From NCBI GenBank assembly GCA_023390215.1, contig JAEWDG010000239.1, positions 1 to 5,730 of the forward strand: a DNA stretch of 5,730 nucleotides, in the 5' to 3' direction. Each line of letters starts with the position of its first letter. Positions within the stretch are counted from its first letter, which is position 1. A model generated the notes under the pieces. The model searched no databases, was not told the origin of the DNA, and saw nothing but the letters and a program-made list of their open reading frames with translations. Position numbers and translations under genes: made by a program. Positions 1 to 5,730 of this stretch are shown one piece after another. Source of the DNA: Bacteroidota bacterium. Lineage in GTDB: Bacteria; Bacteroidota; Bacteroidia; Chitinophagales; Chitinophagaceae.

Positions 1-179
1 CTTCTGAGATCGCCTACAGAATACAGAAAGAAGGATTTGATTACCTCGATGCACCGGTAAGAAGAATTACTTCTGCCGATGCACCCATGCACTACGCGCC
101 TAACCTGGTAGCAGCTTACCTTCCCGATGTTTCCCGAACAGTGAAACTGGTGAAAGAAGTGATGTACCAAAAGAAATAA
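1..179 (+). CDS. pdhB: 2-oxoacid dehydrogenase E1 component, beta subunit, C-terminal end (probably pyruvate dehydrogenase E1 beta); partial
   Basis: This is the last 58 codons of a gene that begins before the window. The reading frame starts at base 3 and stops at TAA 177-179. The fragment reads SEIAYRIQKEGFDYLDAPV, followed by RRITSADAPMHYAP and a C-terminal VKLVKEVMYQKK. The FDYLDAPV / RI-T-ADAPM-YAP pattern is what I know from the C-terminal transketolase domain of E1 beta subunits, which carries the dimer and E2-contact surface. In the family, E1 alpha and beta use thiamine diphosphate to decarboxylate a 2-oxoacid and transfer the acyl group to E2 lipoyl domains in the cytoplasm. The closest remembered resemblance is the Bacteroidota pyruvate dehydrogenase beta chain. 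A branched-chain 2-oxoacid E1 beta (bkdB) cannot be excluded because the cofactor-binding half is missing. The stop codon shares its last base with the ATG of the next gene, suggesting co-transcription and translational coupling. Confidence 0.85.
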   Translation, partial: SEIAYRIQKEGFDYLDAPVRRITSADAPMHYAPNLVAAYLPDVSRTVKLVKEVMYQKK

Positions 180-1063
180 TGAAAGCTGTAAAAAACAGTT
201 CGCTTACCTTAATGTTGACCTTGATCCTGCTGTTCTTCATTCCGGGAACAGGATGGTCGCAACATTTTTTTGCCAGCCTTTTCGCGGGTGGCAGTAATTA
301 TTCCGGTGATCTCCAGGAAAAAAGATTCACGCTCAGCCAGGCCCATCCCGCAGCAGGATTAGGCCTGTTATATGAATTTGGCCCTCATGTTTTGGTACAG
401 GGCGAGTTCGCATTTGGCAGGATCAGCGCTGATGACAAACTCGGTAAAAATGCAAAACGCAACCTCAATTTTTATTCTCACCTCTACGAGTTTTCGTTAA
501 AAGGAGAATACATGATCCTTGATCCATATTACTGGAAGGTTAGTCCATATGTATTTGCCGGGGTAGCAGTCTTCGACTTTGCCCCTTATACGGACGACGC
601 TGCGGGTAATCCTATCCTGCTTCCCGAAAAAAGTACCGAAGGCCAGGGATTTATTGAAGGCAGATCAGAATACAAGCTCAGGCAACTTTCCATCCCGTTT
701 GGTGGCGGGTTTCAATGGTCGATCAGTGATAATTCCAGGCTTGGAATTTTTGTGGGCTTCAGAAAAACTTTTACAGATTACATCGATGATGTAAGCACGA
801 CCTATGTAGATCAGACCCAACTCGCCCTTGCAAAAGGACAGGTTGCAGCGAATATTGCTTACAGGGGCGATGAGCTTCCTAACGGTTTACCTTATCCGCC
901 CGCGGGAACACAAAGAGGTAATCCAAAAAGTCTGGACTGGTATTATTTTACCGGTTTGAGTTACCGGGTGAGGTTATTCGGCTACAGCAAACGCCAGCTT
1001 AAAACAGGCTGGGATGGCCGTTATACGGGTAAAAAAGGCCAGACGGGCTGTCCCAAATTTTAG
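179..1063 (+). CDS. DUF6089-like outer-membrane beta-barrel protein
   Basis: The 294-residue product starts with a signal peptide: basic residues K2 and K5, a hydrophobic core over about residues 9-21, and a likely signal peptidase I site near GWSQ (26-28). The mature part has alternating polar and aromatic strands typical of a small outer-membrane barrel. Motifs I associate with the Bacteroidota DUF6089 family are visible: YSGDL (41-45), ISADDK (82-87), RNLNFYSHLYEFSL (94-107), YVFAGVAVFDFAPY (124-137), QLSIPFGGGF (169-178), RKTFTDYIDDVSTTYVD (195-211) and the late LDWYYFTGLSY strand (252-262). The function of the family is unknown. After the last strand comes a basic tail of about 30 residues with the protein's only cysteine, C291, ending CPKF. 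The ATG at 179 is preferred because it gives an intact signal peptide and overlaps the upstream stop (TAATG). The leader AAAAGAAATA is A-rich with no Shine-Dalgarno sequence. The gene lies 24 bases before the UbiD gene. The barrel call is strong; the exact family name comes from memory. Confidence 0.8.
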   Translation: MKAVKNSSLTLMLTLILLFFIPGTGWSQHFFASLFAGGSNYSGDLQEKRFTLSQAHPAAGLGLLYEFGPHVLVQGEFAFGRISADDKLGKNAKRNLNFYSHLYEFSLKGEYMILDPYYWKVSPYVFAGVAVFDFAPYTDDAAGNPILLPEKSTEGQGFIEGRSEYKLRQLSIPFGGGFQWSISDNSRLGIFVGFRKTFTDYIDDVSTTYVDQTQLALAKGQVAANIAYRGDELPNGLPYPPAGTQRGNPKSLDWYYFTGLSYRVRLFGYSKRQLKTGWDGRYTGKKGQTGCPKF

Positions 1064-1087
1064 CAGGATCTGTTTCAATTAAAAGAT

Positions 1088-2929
1088 ATGGCTTACGCTT
1101 CGCTTGAAGAATGTATAAATGATCTCGGGAAGAGAGGCCAGCTCGTAAGGATCACCGAAGAAGTGGATCCAAACCTCGAGATGGCAGCCATTCACATGCG
1201 CGTATTCCAAAAAAATGGTCCGGCTTTATTATTTGAGAATATAAAAGGCTGTGCTTACCGCGCTGTTTCCAACTTGTTCGGGAACATAGACAGAAGCCGT
1301 TATATTTTCCGCGATAGCTTTTCTATAATACCGGAGTTAATAAAGCTCAGGCAGAATCCCTCGCAGGTATTTACCCAACCATTCAGGTCATTAATGCTGG
1401 CACGTCACGCCGCATATGCAATGCCGAAGAAAATTTCTTTTTCATCCGCGGGGTTCCATGAAATTTCCATAGATCAGTTACCGCTGATCAAACACTGGCC
1501 CGGAGATGGTGGTGCATTTGTTACTCTTCCCCAGGTGTATACAGAAGATCCTGACCAACCAGGCCTCAAACAATCGAACCTGGGCATGTACCGGGTTCAG
1601 CTTAACGGCAATGCGTACATACTAAACAAAGAAATAGGTTTACATTATCAGCTTCACCGTGGCATTGGAATTCATCAAACAAAAGCAAATGCGAAAGACC
1701 AACCATTAAAGGTCAGTGTTTTCGTGGGCGGGCCGCCGGCGCATACTGTTGCGGCCGTTATGCCTTTGCCGGAAGGGATGAGTGAGCTGAATTTCGCAGG
1801 CGTATTGGGGTCGAGGCGTTTCCGTTATACAGAACATGAGGGCTTCATCCTCAGCGCCGATGCAGATTTTGTGATTACCGGATTTGTACATCTCGGGGAA
1901 AACAAGCCTGAAGGGCCATTTGGTGATCATCTTGGCTATTATAGTTTACAGCATCCCTTTCCCATGATGCGTGTACACAAAGTTTATGCGAAGAAGAAGG
2001 CGATCTGGCCGTTCACTGTTGTAGGCAGGCCACCACAGGAAGATACTGCCTTCGGAAATCTTATTCATGAGCTTACGGGGGAAGCCTTACAATCGGAAAT
2101 ACCCGGACTCAAAGAAGTGCATGCTGTGGATGCTTCCGGCGTCCATCCTTTACTGTTAGCAACCGGCAATGAACGATACACTCCTTATTTATCAGACCAG
2201 CGTCCTTCCGAAATCCTGACGATTGCAAACCGGATCCTCGGAACCGGGCAGTTGAGTCTGGCAAAATTTCTTTTTATTACTGCCGGGAATGCTGCGCAGC
2301 AACCGCCTTCCACAAAAGATACGCAGGCATTTTTAAGTTATGTGTTTGAACGCATGGATTTCAGCAGAGACCTGCATTTCCAAACAAAAACAAGTATCGA
2401 TACGCTGGATTATTCGGGTGAGGGATTGAATGCAGGCAGTAAACTGGTACTTGCCGCGTATGGCGAAAAAAGGAGAGAACTGATTAGCAGGGAAAGTTTT
2501 GAACATGCAATGCTATCAGGCATAGGCCTGCACTGGGTAATGCCGGGAGTGCTTTCCATCAGCATGGAGCATTTTTCGGATTATGCAACTGCTGAGCAAC
2601 AGATCAGTGAACTGGGATCTAGGTTAAAGAACCATGCCGGTACGTATCTGGATGAAATCGCTTTGATCATTGCCTGCGATGATGCCGCTGAACTTGCAGC
2701 AACGCTGAATAATTTTCTCTGGATTAGTTTTACAAGAACAAATCCTTCTCACGATATATATGGAATTGATGCGTTCACCCTGCATAAACACTGGGGATGC
2801 TATGGGCCTTTAATGATGGACGCACGTATAAAACCTTTCCATGCACCGGTATTAATGAAAGATCCCGCCGTTGAAAGCAGGATCGAAAGAATTTTTGCCC
2901 CGGGGGGAAGTCTTTATAATAAAATCTGA
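1088..2929 (+). CDS. UbiD-family prenylated-FMN-dependent decarboxylase (probable quinone-biosynthesis decarboxylase)
   Basis: This complete 613-residue cytoplasmic protein has no signal peptide. The UbiD core is clear: NLGMYR at 164-169, HRG at 190-192, VGGPPAH at 213-219, SELNFAG at 232-238, EGPFGDHLGYY at 275-285 and GRPPQED at 313-319. By comparison with the characterised fungal Fdc1 enzyme (N168/H191/E233 metal ligands; R173/E277/E282 acid-base network), the equivalents here are N164, H190, E233 and R169, E275, D280, so the enzyme should be active. UbiD enzymes decarboxylate aromatic or unsaturated acids using prenylated FMN made by UbiX, which is not in the window. The substrate is probably a prenylated quinone precursor. 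In a menaquinone-using Bacteroidota the late step of the futalosine pathway (MqnL type) is a reasonable inference, but sequence alone cannot separate this from other UbiD substrates. It is about 115 residues longer than E. coli UbiD (497). The extra C-terminal part (about 465-613) appears to contain a second copy of the core's C-terminal subdomain. The stop TGA directly abuts the stop of the opposite gene. Confidence 0.92.
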   Translation: MAYASLEECINDLGKRGQLVRITEEVDPNLEMAAIHMRVFQKNGPALLFENIKGCAYRAVSNLFGNIDRSRYIFRDSFSIIPELIKLRQNPSQVFTQPFRSLMLARHAAYAMPKKISFSSAGFHEISIDQLPLIKHWPGDGGAFVTLPQVYTEDPDQPGLKQSNLGMYRVQLNGNAYILNKEIGLHYQLHRGIGIHQTKANAKDQPLKVSVFVGGPPAHTVAAVMPLPEGMSELNFAGVLGSRRFRYTEHEGFILSADADFVITGFVHLGENKPEGPFGDHLGYYSLQHPFPMMRVHKVYAKKKAIWPFTVVGRPPQEDTAFGNLIHELTGEALQSEIPGLKEVHAVDASGVHPLLLATGNERYTPYLSDQRPSEILTIANRILGTGQLSLAKFLFITAGNAAQQPPSTKDTQAFLSYVFERMDFSRDLHFQTKTSIDTLDYSGEGLNAGSKLVLAAYGEKRRELISRESFEHAMLSGIGLHWVMPGVLSISMEHFSDYATAEQQISELGSRLKNHAGTYLDEIALIIACDDAAELAATLNNFLWISFTRTNPSHDIYGIDAFTLHKHWGCYGPLMMDARIKPFHAPVLMKDPAVESRIERIFAPGGSLYNKI

Positions 2930-2938
2930 TCAGTTTTT
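2921..2938. other. Convergent gene junction with abutting stop codons and an imperfect palindrome
   Basis: The + strand TGA (2927-2929) and the - strand TGA (read from 2932-2930) are directly adjacent and form TGATCA. The symmetry extends outward to CTGATCAG (2926-2933) and, after a T-T mismatch, to AAAA on the left (2921-2924) and TTTT on the right (2935-2938). The inner TGATCA symmetry follows automatically from two abutting TGA stops; only the flanks add information. On the + strand the palindrome runs into TTTTTCTTT (2934-2942), which resembles the U-tract of an intrinsic terminator, but the stem would be short and AT-rich, so terminator function is doubtful. No other termination signal fits between the genes because there is no space. 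Confidence 0.4.
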
Positions 2939-4801
2939 CTTTACAATCAGTTTTGAATTGAATTCATTGAAAACTGTATCAAAAAATGACCTTACCTCCG
3001 CATACTCGCCGGCAGGTATCACATAATCTTTTAACTCCAGCTCGCAAACGGTTTTTAGTTCATAGCTCCCTGCATCAAAAAAAGCTTCTGATGAAAAATG
3101 CGCGTGTTTTGAACTGAATTCCTTTTTCGAAGGAAGAGATTCCGGTTTATAACCAATGGGCAGTACAAAAACCGTTGTATCTCTTTTTAGAAATGGATGC
3201 GGAAAATATACGTCAAGGGTGCGGTTTGCCGCAGGGGGCAGACTTCTGTTCCAGATTTTATACATGCGCGGGCTAAGAAACATTTTATCTCCCGAAATCA
3301 CGGTAGGCAGTTTTTCCATTTCAAGATCCAGCATATACTCACCTTTCCTGGATGCGTCTTTCAGCTCAAAAAAATCCGGTTCTACCAATCCAAAATAGTT
3401 GATCAGGACAGATTTCTGGTCATCTTTTTTCTCGCCTGTCAAATGAAGTCTTTTGTATTCGCCACTGGTGTTGATCTGCATCTGCGCTTTGGCGGTGCCA
3501 TCTTCTTTTAATTTAACGATGCACCTTGTTGAAAAAAGATTTTCCTCCGATTTACTCCTTGGTGTAGGAACGAGTTTCCCGCCATTTTCTGTGATCAGCA
3601 GTGCATTCCTGTTTTCCGTAAACCCTCCCAACACACCAAACTCGTTTGTATTACTGGTACATTCCAGCCAGATGCTGTCTTTTGCTTGAGGCAGACAAAG
3701 GATCACATGATTAAAACCATTATATGGCATAGTCGGATCCAGAGGTCTTTCGTTTACGCCGGCATTGATCAGGGCCTGATAACTTTTCAAGCCAACGGCA
3801 TCCAAACAGGCCTGGGTATAATTAGAAAGTGCTTTACAATCGCCATATTTGTTTTTATCCGTGGTCATGGCAGGAAAAGGTTTGAACCCGCCAATACCAA
3901 GCTGAATACTCACATAACGGAAATTTTCCTGCAAATAATTGTACACGATCGCAGCTTTCTCCCTGTCTGTTTTTGCATCCTTAACGAGATTTCTAAAAAA
4001 AGCCTTTTTATCCTCATCCAGGTTCAACGAGGATTTTGCAAGGCCGCCATACCATTTTCCGAAATTTTCCCAACTGCTCATGTCACCTTCAACGCCGTCC
4101 AGTTCAAATTTATTTGGCGCCAGGATGATCATGGGGTAGCGGCTCCGCTCACTTCCTCCAAGCTCTTCATATTTTAGCGCGGGCATCATCTCCGCCGTCC
4201 ATTTGTACATTTTATTTCCCCCTTCTGTAGTGATCTGTGGCTGGATATTACTGTTAAGCATCCGGTACCGGATATCAAGGTCTGCGGGAACAGTTACTAC
4301 ATATTGTCCGCTTACCAGCGATTGCTCCGGAGATTGTAAAGTATAGGAAGGGTAGTGAAGGGAACCAGAATATTTTACTTCGGAGTCGTATTCAATTGTT
4401 ATGGGATAAGTAGTTGTCTGAAGGATCAGATAATAGTATTTTGAATCCGTGATCAAACCTTCGCCGGCATAAACCGACTGCATATCTTTCTTAGCATATT
4501 TTTTTATCAGCTTGCCGGATGCATCATAGAGTTTTACACTCAGGTCTTCCAGCGACCGGAACGGATCTGTATATTCAAGGATTCGCTGCCTGCTTTTCCC
4601 TTTTTCATCCAGTATCGTATACACCTCGTGGTTACGGAAATATGCCTTGCTGATCGACTTGATATCCACTACCTGTTTTTCTTCCCGTGTAACCACATGT
4701 GCATCCTTTTTCATGGATTCAGGAATCGTTGAAACATCCCAGTTTTGAGCACTGCATTGTACGGTGATCATTAGGCTTAAGTATAAAGAGAACATTTTCA
4801 T
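2930..4801 (-). CDS. Exported DUF3857 / transglutaminase-like protein with an intact Cys-His pair
   Basis: The 623-residue protein starts with a short signal peptide (hydrophobic residues 4-14, likely cleavage after CSA at 16-18). The cysteine at 16 is preceded by TVQ, a poor lipobox, so a soluble periplasmic or secreted protein is more likely than a lipoprotein. Residues about 50-225 resemble the beta-rich DUF3857 domain (for example YTILDEKGK, LYDASGKLIKKY). Residues about 265-385 form the transglutaminase-like core, with catalytic C322 in KYGDCKALSN, H365 in GFNHVIL and an acidic E380 in WLECTSN, where the superfamily usually has Asp. Residues about 420-623 are a beta-rich C-terminal region ending VIPAGEYAEVRSFFD...KLIVKKN. 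The family's physiological substrate is unknown; peptide or isopeptide cleavage or crosslinking is possible from the fold. The ATG at 4801 gives a good signal peptide and lies 5 bases after the stop of the upstream paralogue. The leader AAAAAGAAATAAGTACA is A-rich. The two genes are almost certainly one transcription unit. Confidence 0.88.
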   Translation of the reverse strand: MKMFSLYLSLMITVQCSAQNWDVSTIPESMKKDAHVVTREEKQVVDIKSISKAYFRNHEVYTILDEKGKSRQRILEYTDPFRSLEDLSVKLYDASGKLIKKYAKKDMQSVYAGEGLITDSKYYYLILQTTTYPITIEYDSEVKYSGSLHYPSYTLQSPEQSLVSGQYVVTVPADLDIRYRMLNSNIQPQITTEGGNKMYKWTAEMMPALKYEELGGSERSRYPMIILAPNKFELDGVEGDMSSWENFGKWYGGLAKSSLNLDEDKKAFFRNLVKDAKTDREKAAIVYNYLQENFRYVSIQLGIGGFKPFPAMTTDKNKYGDCKALSNYTQACLDAVGLKSYQALINAGVNERPLDPTMPYNGFNHVILCLPQAKDSIWLECTSNTNEFGVLGGFTENRNALLITENGGKLVPTPRSKSEENLFSTRCIVKLKEDGTAKAQMQINTSGEYKRLHLTGEKKDDQKSVLINYFGLVEPDFFELKDASRKGEYMLDLEMEKLPTVISGDKMFLSPRMYKIWNRSLPPAANRTLDVYFPHPFLKRDTTVFVLPIGYKPESLPSKKEFSSKHAHFSSEAFFDAGSYELKTVCELELKDYVIPAGEYAEVRSFFDTVFNEFNSKLIVKKN

Positions 4802-4806
4802 TGTAC

Positions 4807-5730
4807 TTATTTCTTTTTAATAACAACCTGTTCATTCAAACTATAGATCATTTTGTAATAGAACTCTCTCAGGTCGTCGTATGATGAAGCGGGGTAATAA
4901 GGTTCGGGCATGGAAATCACCACGCGCATACTTAACACGTTTCCAGCTGCACTATACACACGTGAGAATTTTGTATTGGTTCCATTCATTAAGAGTTCGA
5001 TGTTTTTTGGTAACACATCGAATTCGAATCCTTCCGGAATGCTGAAATTCCCGTAAATAGTGTAATCCTGCGCGTAACCAAAATCTACATCTGCCTTGCG
5101 TATGGTGGAGATAAATGGATTATCGTGTAAGCCGTTAAAAAAATTTGTATTGAAATACCGGTAGTTTCCACTTTCATTTAGCTGTGTGTGAAATTCGACG
5201 GTTTCAGTTAATGGGAGTGTATCAACGTCCAAATTTTTTATATTGAACTGATCCAGTTCGAGTGCAGGATAGGGATTCAGAAAATATTTTTTCCTGAATT
5301 CATCCTCGCTTTTCTGGTAGGATCTGCGGTGCTCAAATTTGCAGTAATCGGAACTGCTGATCGAACAGGAACCTTTCATCAATCCATTTGCATCTATATC
5401 ACCCTGGAGTGCGATCATCGCAGCGTATTTATGCCGGCCATCAGTCACATCAATCCATTTAGCAAAAACCGGGTTAACTAAGAAGCCCCTTGTGTTGACA
5501 ACCTCTACGGGAATCAAACCAAAAACCGCGTTTTGATCAGATGGATCAAGCACCATGCTGTTGTTTGCATTTTCGAAATAACAAAACACCCGATCGAATT
5601 GGCGAAGCGTGGTGTTGTTGGTGTTTACGAGTCCGTTTTCACTGGTACTCATAAGGATAGGGTAGGATTGCAACCCGGCTTTATTTAATAAGGCGACCAG
5701 CAAAAGATTAGCATCCGCGCGGTTTCCTTC
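4807..5730 (-). CDS. Transglutaminase-like pseudoenzyme, paralogue of the downstream gene; 5' part beyond the window
   Basis: The last 307 codons are visible and the frame stays open to the window edge. A TTG codon at 5703-5701 is internal, because the residues before it (EGNRADANL) belong to the conserved helix. The fragment begins at the active-site helix. Aligned without gaps to the downstream paralogue, EGNRADANLLLVALLNKAGL matches YGDCKALSNYTQACLDAVGL, and FDRVF matches FNHVI. The nucleophile position is therefore R4 (codon 5721-5719), the His position is R47 (5592-5590), and only the acidic residue D62 (LDPSD) remains. Canonical transglutaminase or protease chemistry is thus not expected. 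The rest is a beta-rich C-terminal region (about 90-307), with a late SIPEGFEFDVLPKNIEL segment and a tail YPASSYDDLREFYYKMI...EQVVIKKK, like the C-terminal regions of DUF3857/DUF3858-type proteins. By analogy with the 623-residue paralogue, about 320 residues including a signal peptide and DUF3857 domain probably lie outside the window. It is the upstream gene of the pair. Confidence 0.85.
   Translation of the reverse strand, partial: EGNRADANLLLVALLNKAGLQSYPILMSTSENGLVNTNNTTLRQFDRVFCYFENANNSMVLDPSDQNAVFGLIPVEVVNTRGFLVNPVFAKWIDVTDGRHKYAAMIALQGDIDANGLMKGSCSISSSDYCKFEHRRSYQKSEDEFRKKYFLNPYPALELDQFNIKNLDVDTLPLTETVEFHTQLNESGNYRYFNTNFFNGLHDNPFISTIRKADVDFGYAQDYTIYGNFSIPEGFEFDVLPKNIELLMNGTNTKFSRVYSAAGNVLSMRVVISMPEPYYPASSYDDLREFYYKMIYSLNEQVVIKKK

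Noticed and set aside
579..794. A 71-codon + strand open frame inside the barrel gene
   Set aside because: It is an out-of-frame overlap within a gene whose own frame carries conserved family motifs.
1706..1930. A 74-codon - strand open frame inside the UbiD gene
   Set aside because: It covers the conserved catalytic region of UbiD on the other strand and has no start context or family resemblance.
2898..2905. CCCCGGGG palindrome near the end of the UbiD gene as a terminator stem
   Set aside because: There is no loop and no adjacent U-tract. It encodes the APGG residues near the protein's end.
2948..2976. Inverted repeat CAGTTTT / AAAACTG as a bidirectional terminator
   Set aside because: The stem is 7 AT-rich pairs with a mismatch above it, lies in coding sequence and has no U-tract directly after it in either direction.
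3156..4177. Several + strand open frames of 66-163 codons opposite the complete transglutaminase-like gene
   Set aside because: They lie fully antisense to a well-conserved coding sequence, show no recognisable domain and have residue runs typical of complement-strand translation.
4741..4801. Lipoprotein signal in the complete transglutaminase-like protein (Cys16)
   Set aside because: The residues before Cys16 (TVQ) do not fit a lipobox, because Gln at -1 is not accepted. A signal peptidase I site after CSA is more likely.
5701..5703. TTG as the start of the rightmost - strand gene
   Set aside because: The frame continues to the window edge, and the codons before it encode the conserved active-site helix (EGNRADANL), so the gene is truncated by the window and does not start here.

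Overview
The window looks like an ordinary chromosomal segment of a Bacteroidota species, most likely Chitinophagaceae or a close Sphingobacteriia-type relative. This rests on the protein families: a DUF6089-type outer-membrane barrel, an approximately 610-residue UbiD with a long C-terminal extension, and a tandem pair of DUF3857/transglutaminase-like exported proteins. A-rich leaders without clear Shine-Dalgarno sequences and a moderate base composition fit as well. The lineage is an inference from family resemblance and was not tested by a database search.

Left half, + strand (1-2929): three genes read in one direction with almost no space between them. First is the C-terminal tail of a 2-oxoacid dehydrogenase E1 beta subunit (best guess pyruvate dehydrogenase, pdhB). 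Its TAA overlaps the ATG of a DUF6089-like outer-membrane beta-barrel protein by one base (TAATG). After 24 bases comes a complete UbiD-family prenylated-FMN decarboxylase in which the metal-ligand and acid/base residues are all recognisable. They look co-transcribed, although their functions (central carbon metabolism, envelope, probable quinone biosynthesis) do not form an obvious pathway.

Right half, - strand (2930-5730): two related exported proteins, transcribed from right to left and separated by 5 bases. The upstream one (4807-5730, cut by the window edge) and the downstream one (2930-4801, complete) are paralogues. Their transglutaminase-like cores align without a gap across the whole catalytic region. 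The downstream copy keeps Cys and His, with Glu at the third position. The upstream copy has Arg in place of both Cys and His. So this is a candidate active enzyme plus a pseudoenzyme partner in one operon.

The two operons converge with no base between them: the ubiD stop (TGA, 2927-2929) abuts the stop of the opposite gene (2930-2932), forming TGATCA. There is no intergenic stretch longer than 24 bases, and I see no tRNA, rRNA, mobile element, CRISPR array or recognisable promoter. The most noteworthy item is the active/degenerate transglutaminase pair. I do not see evidence for an entirely new system.
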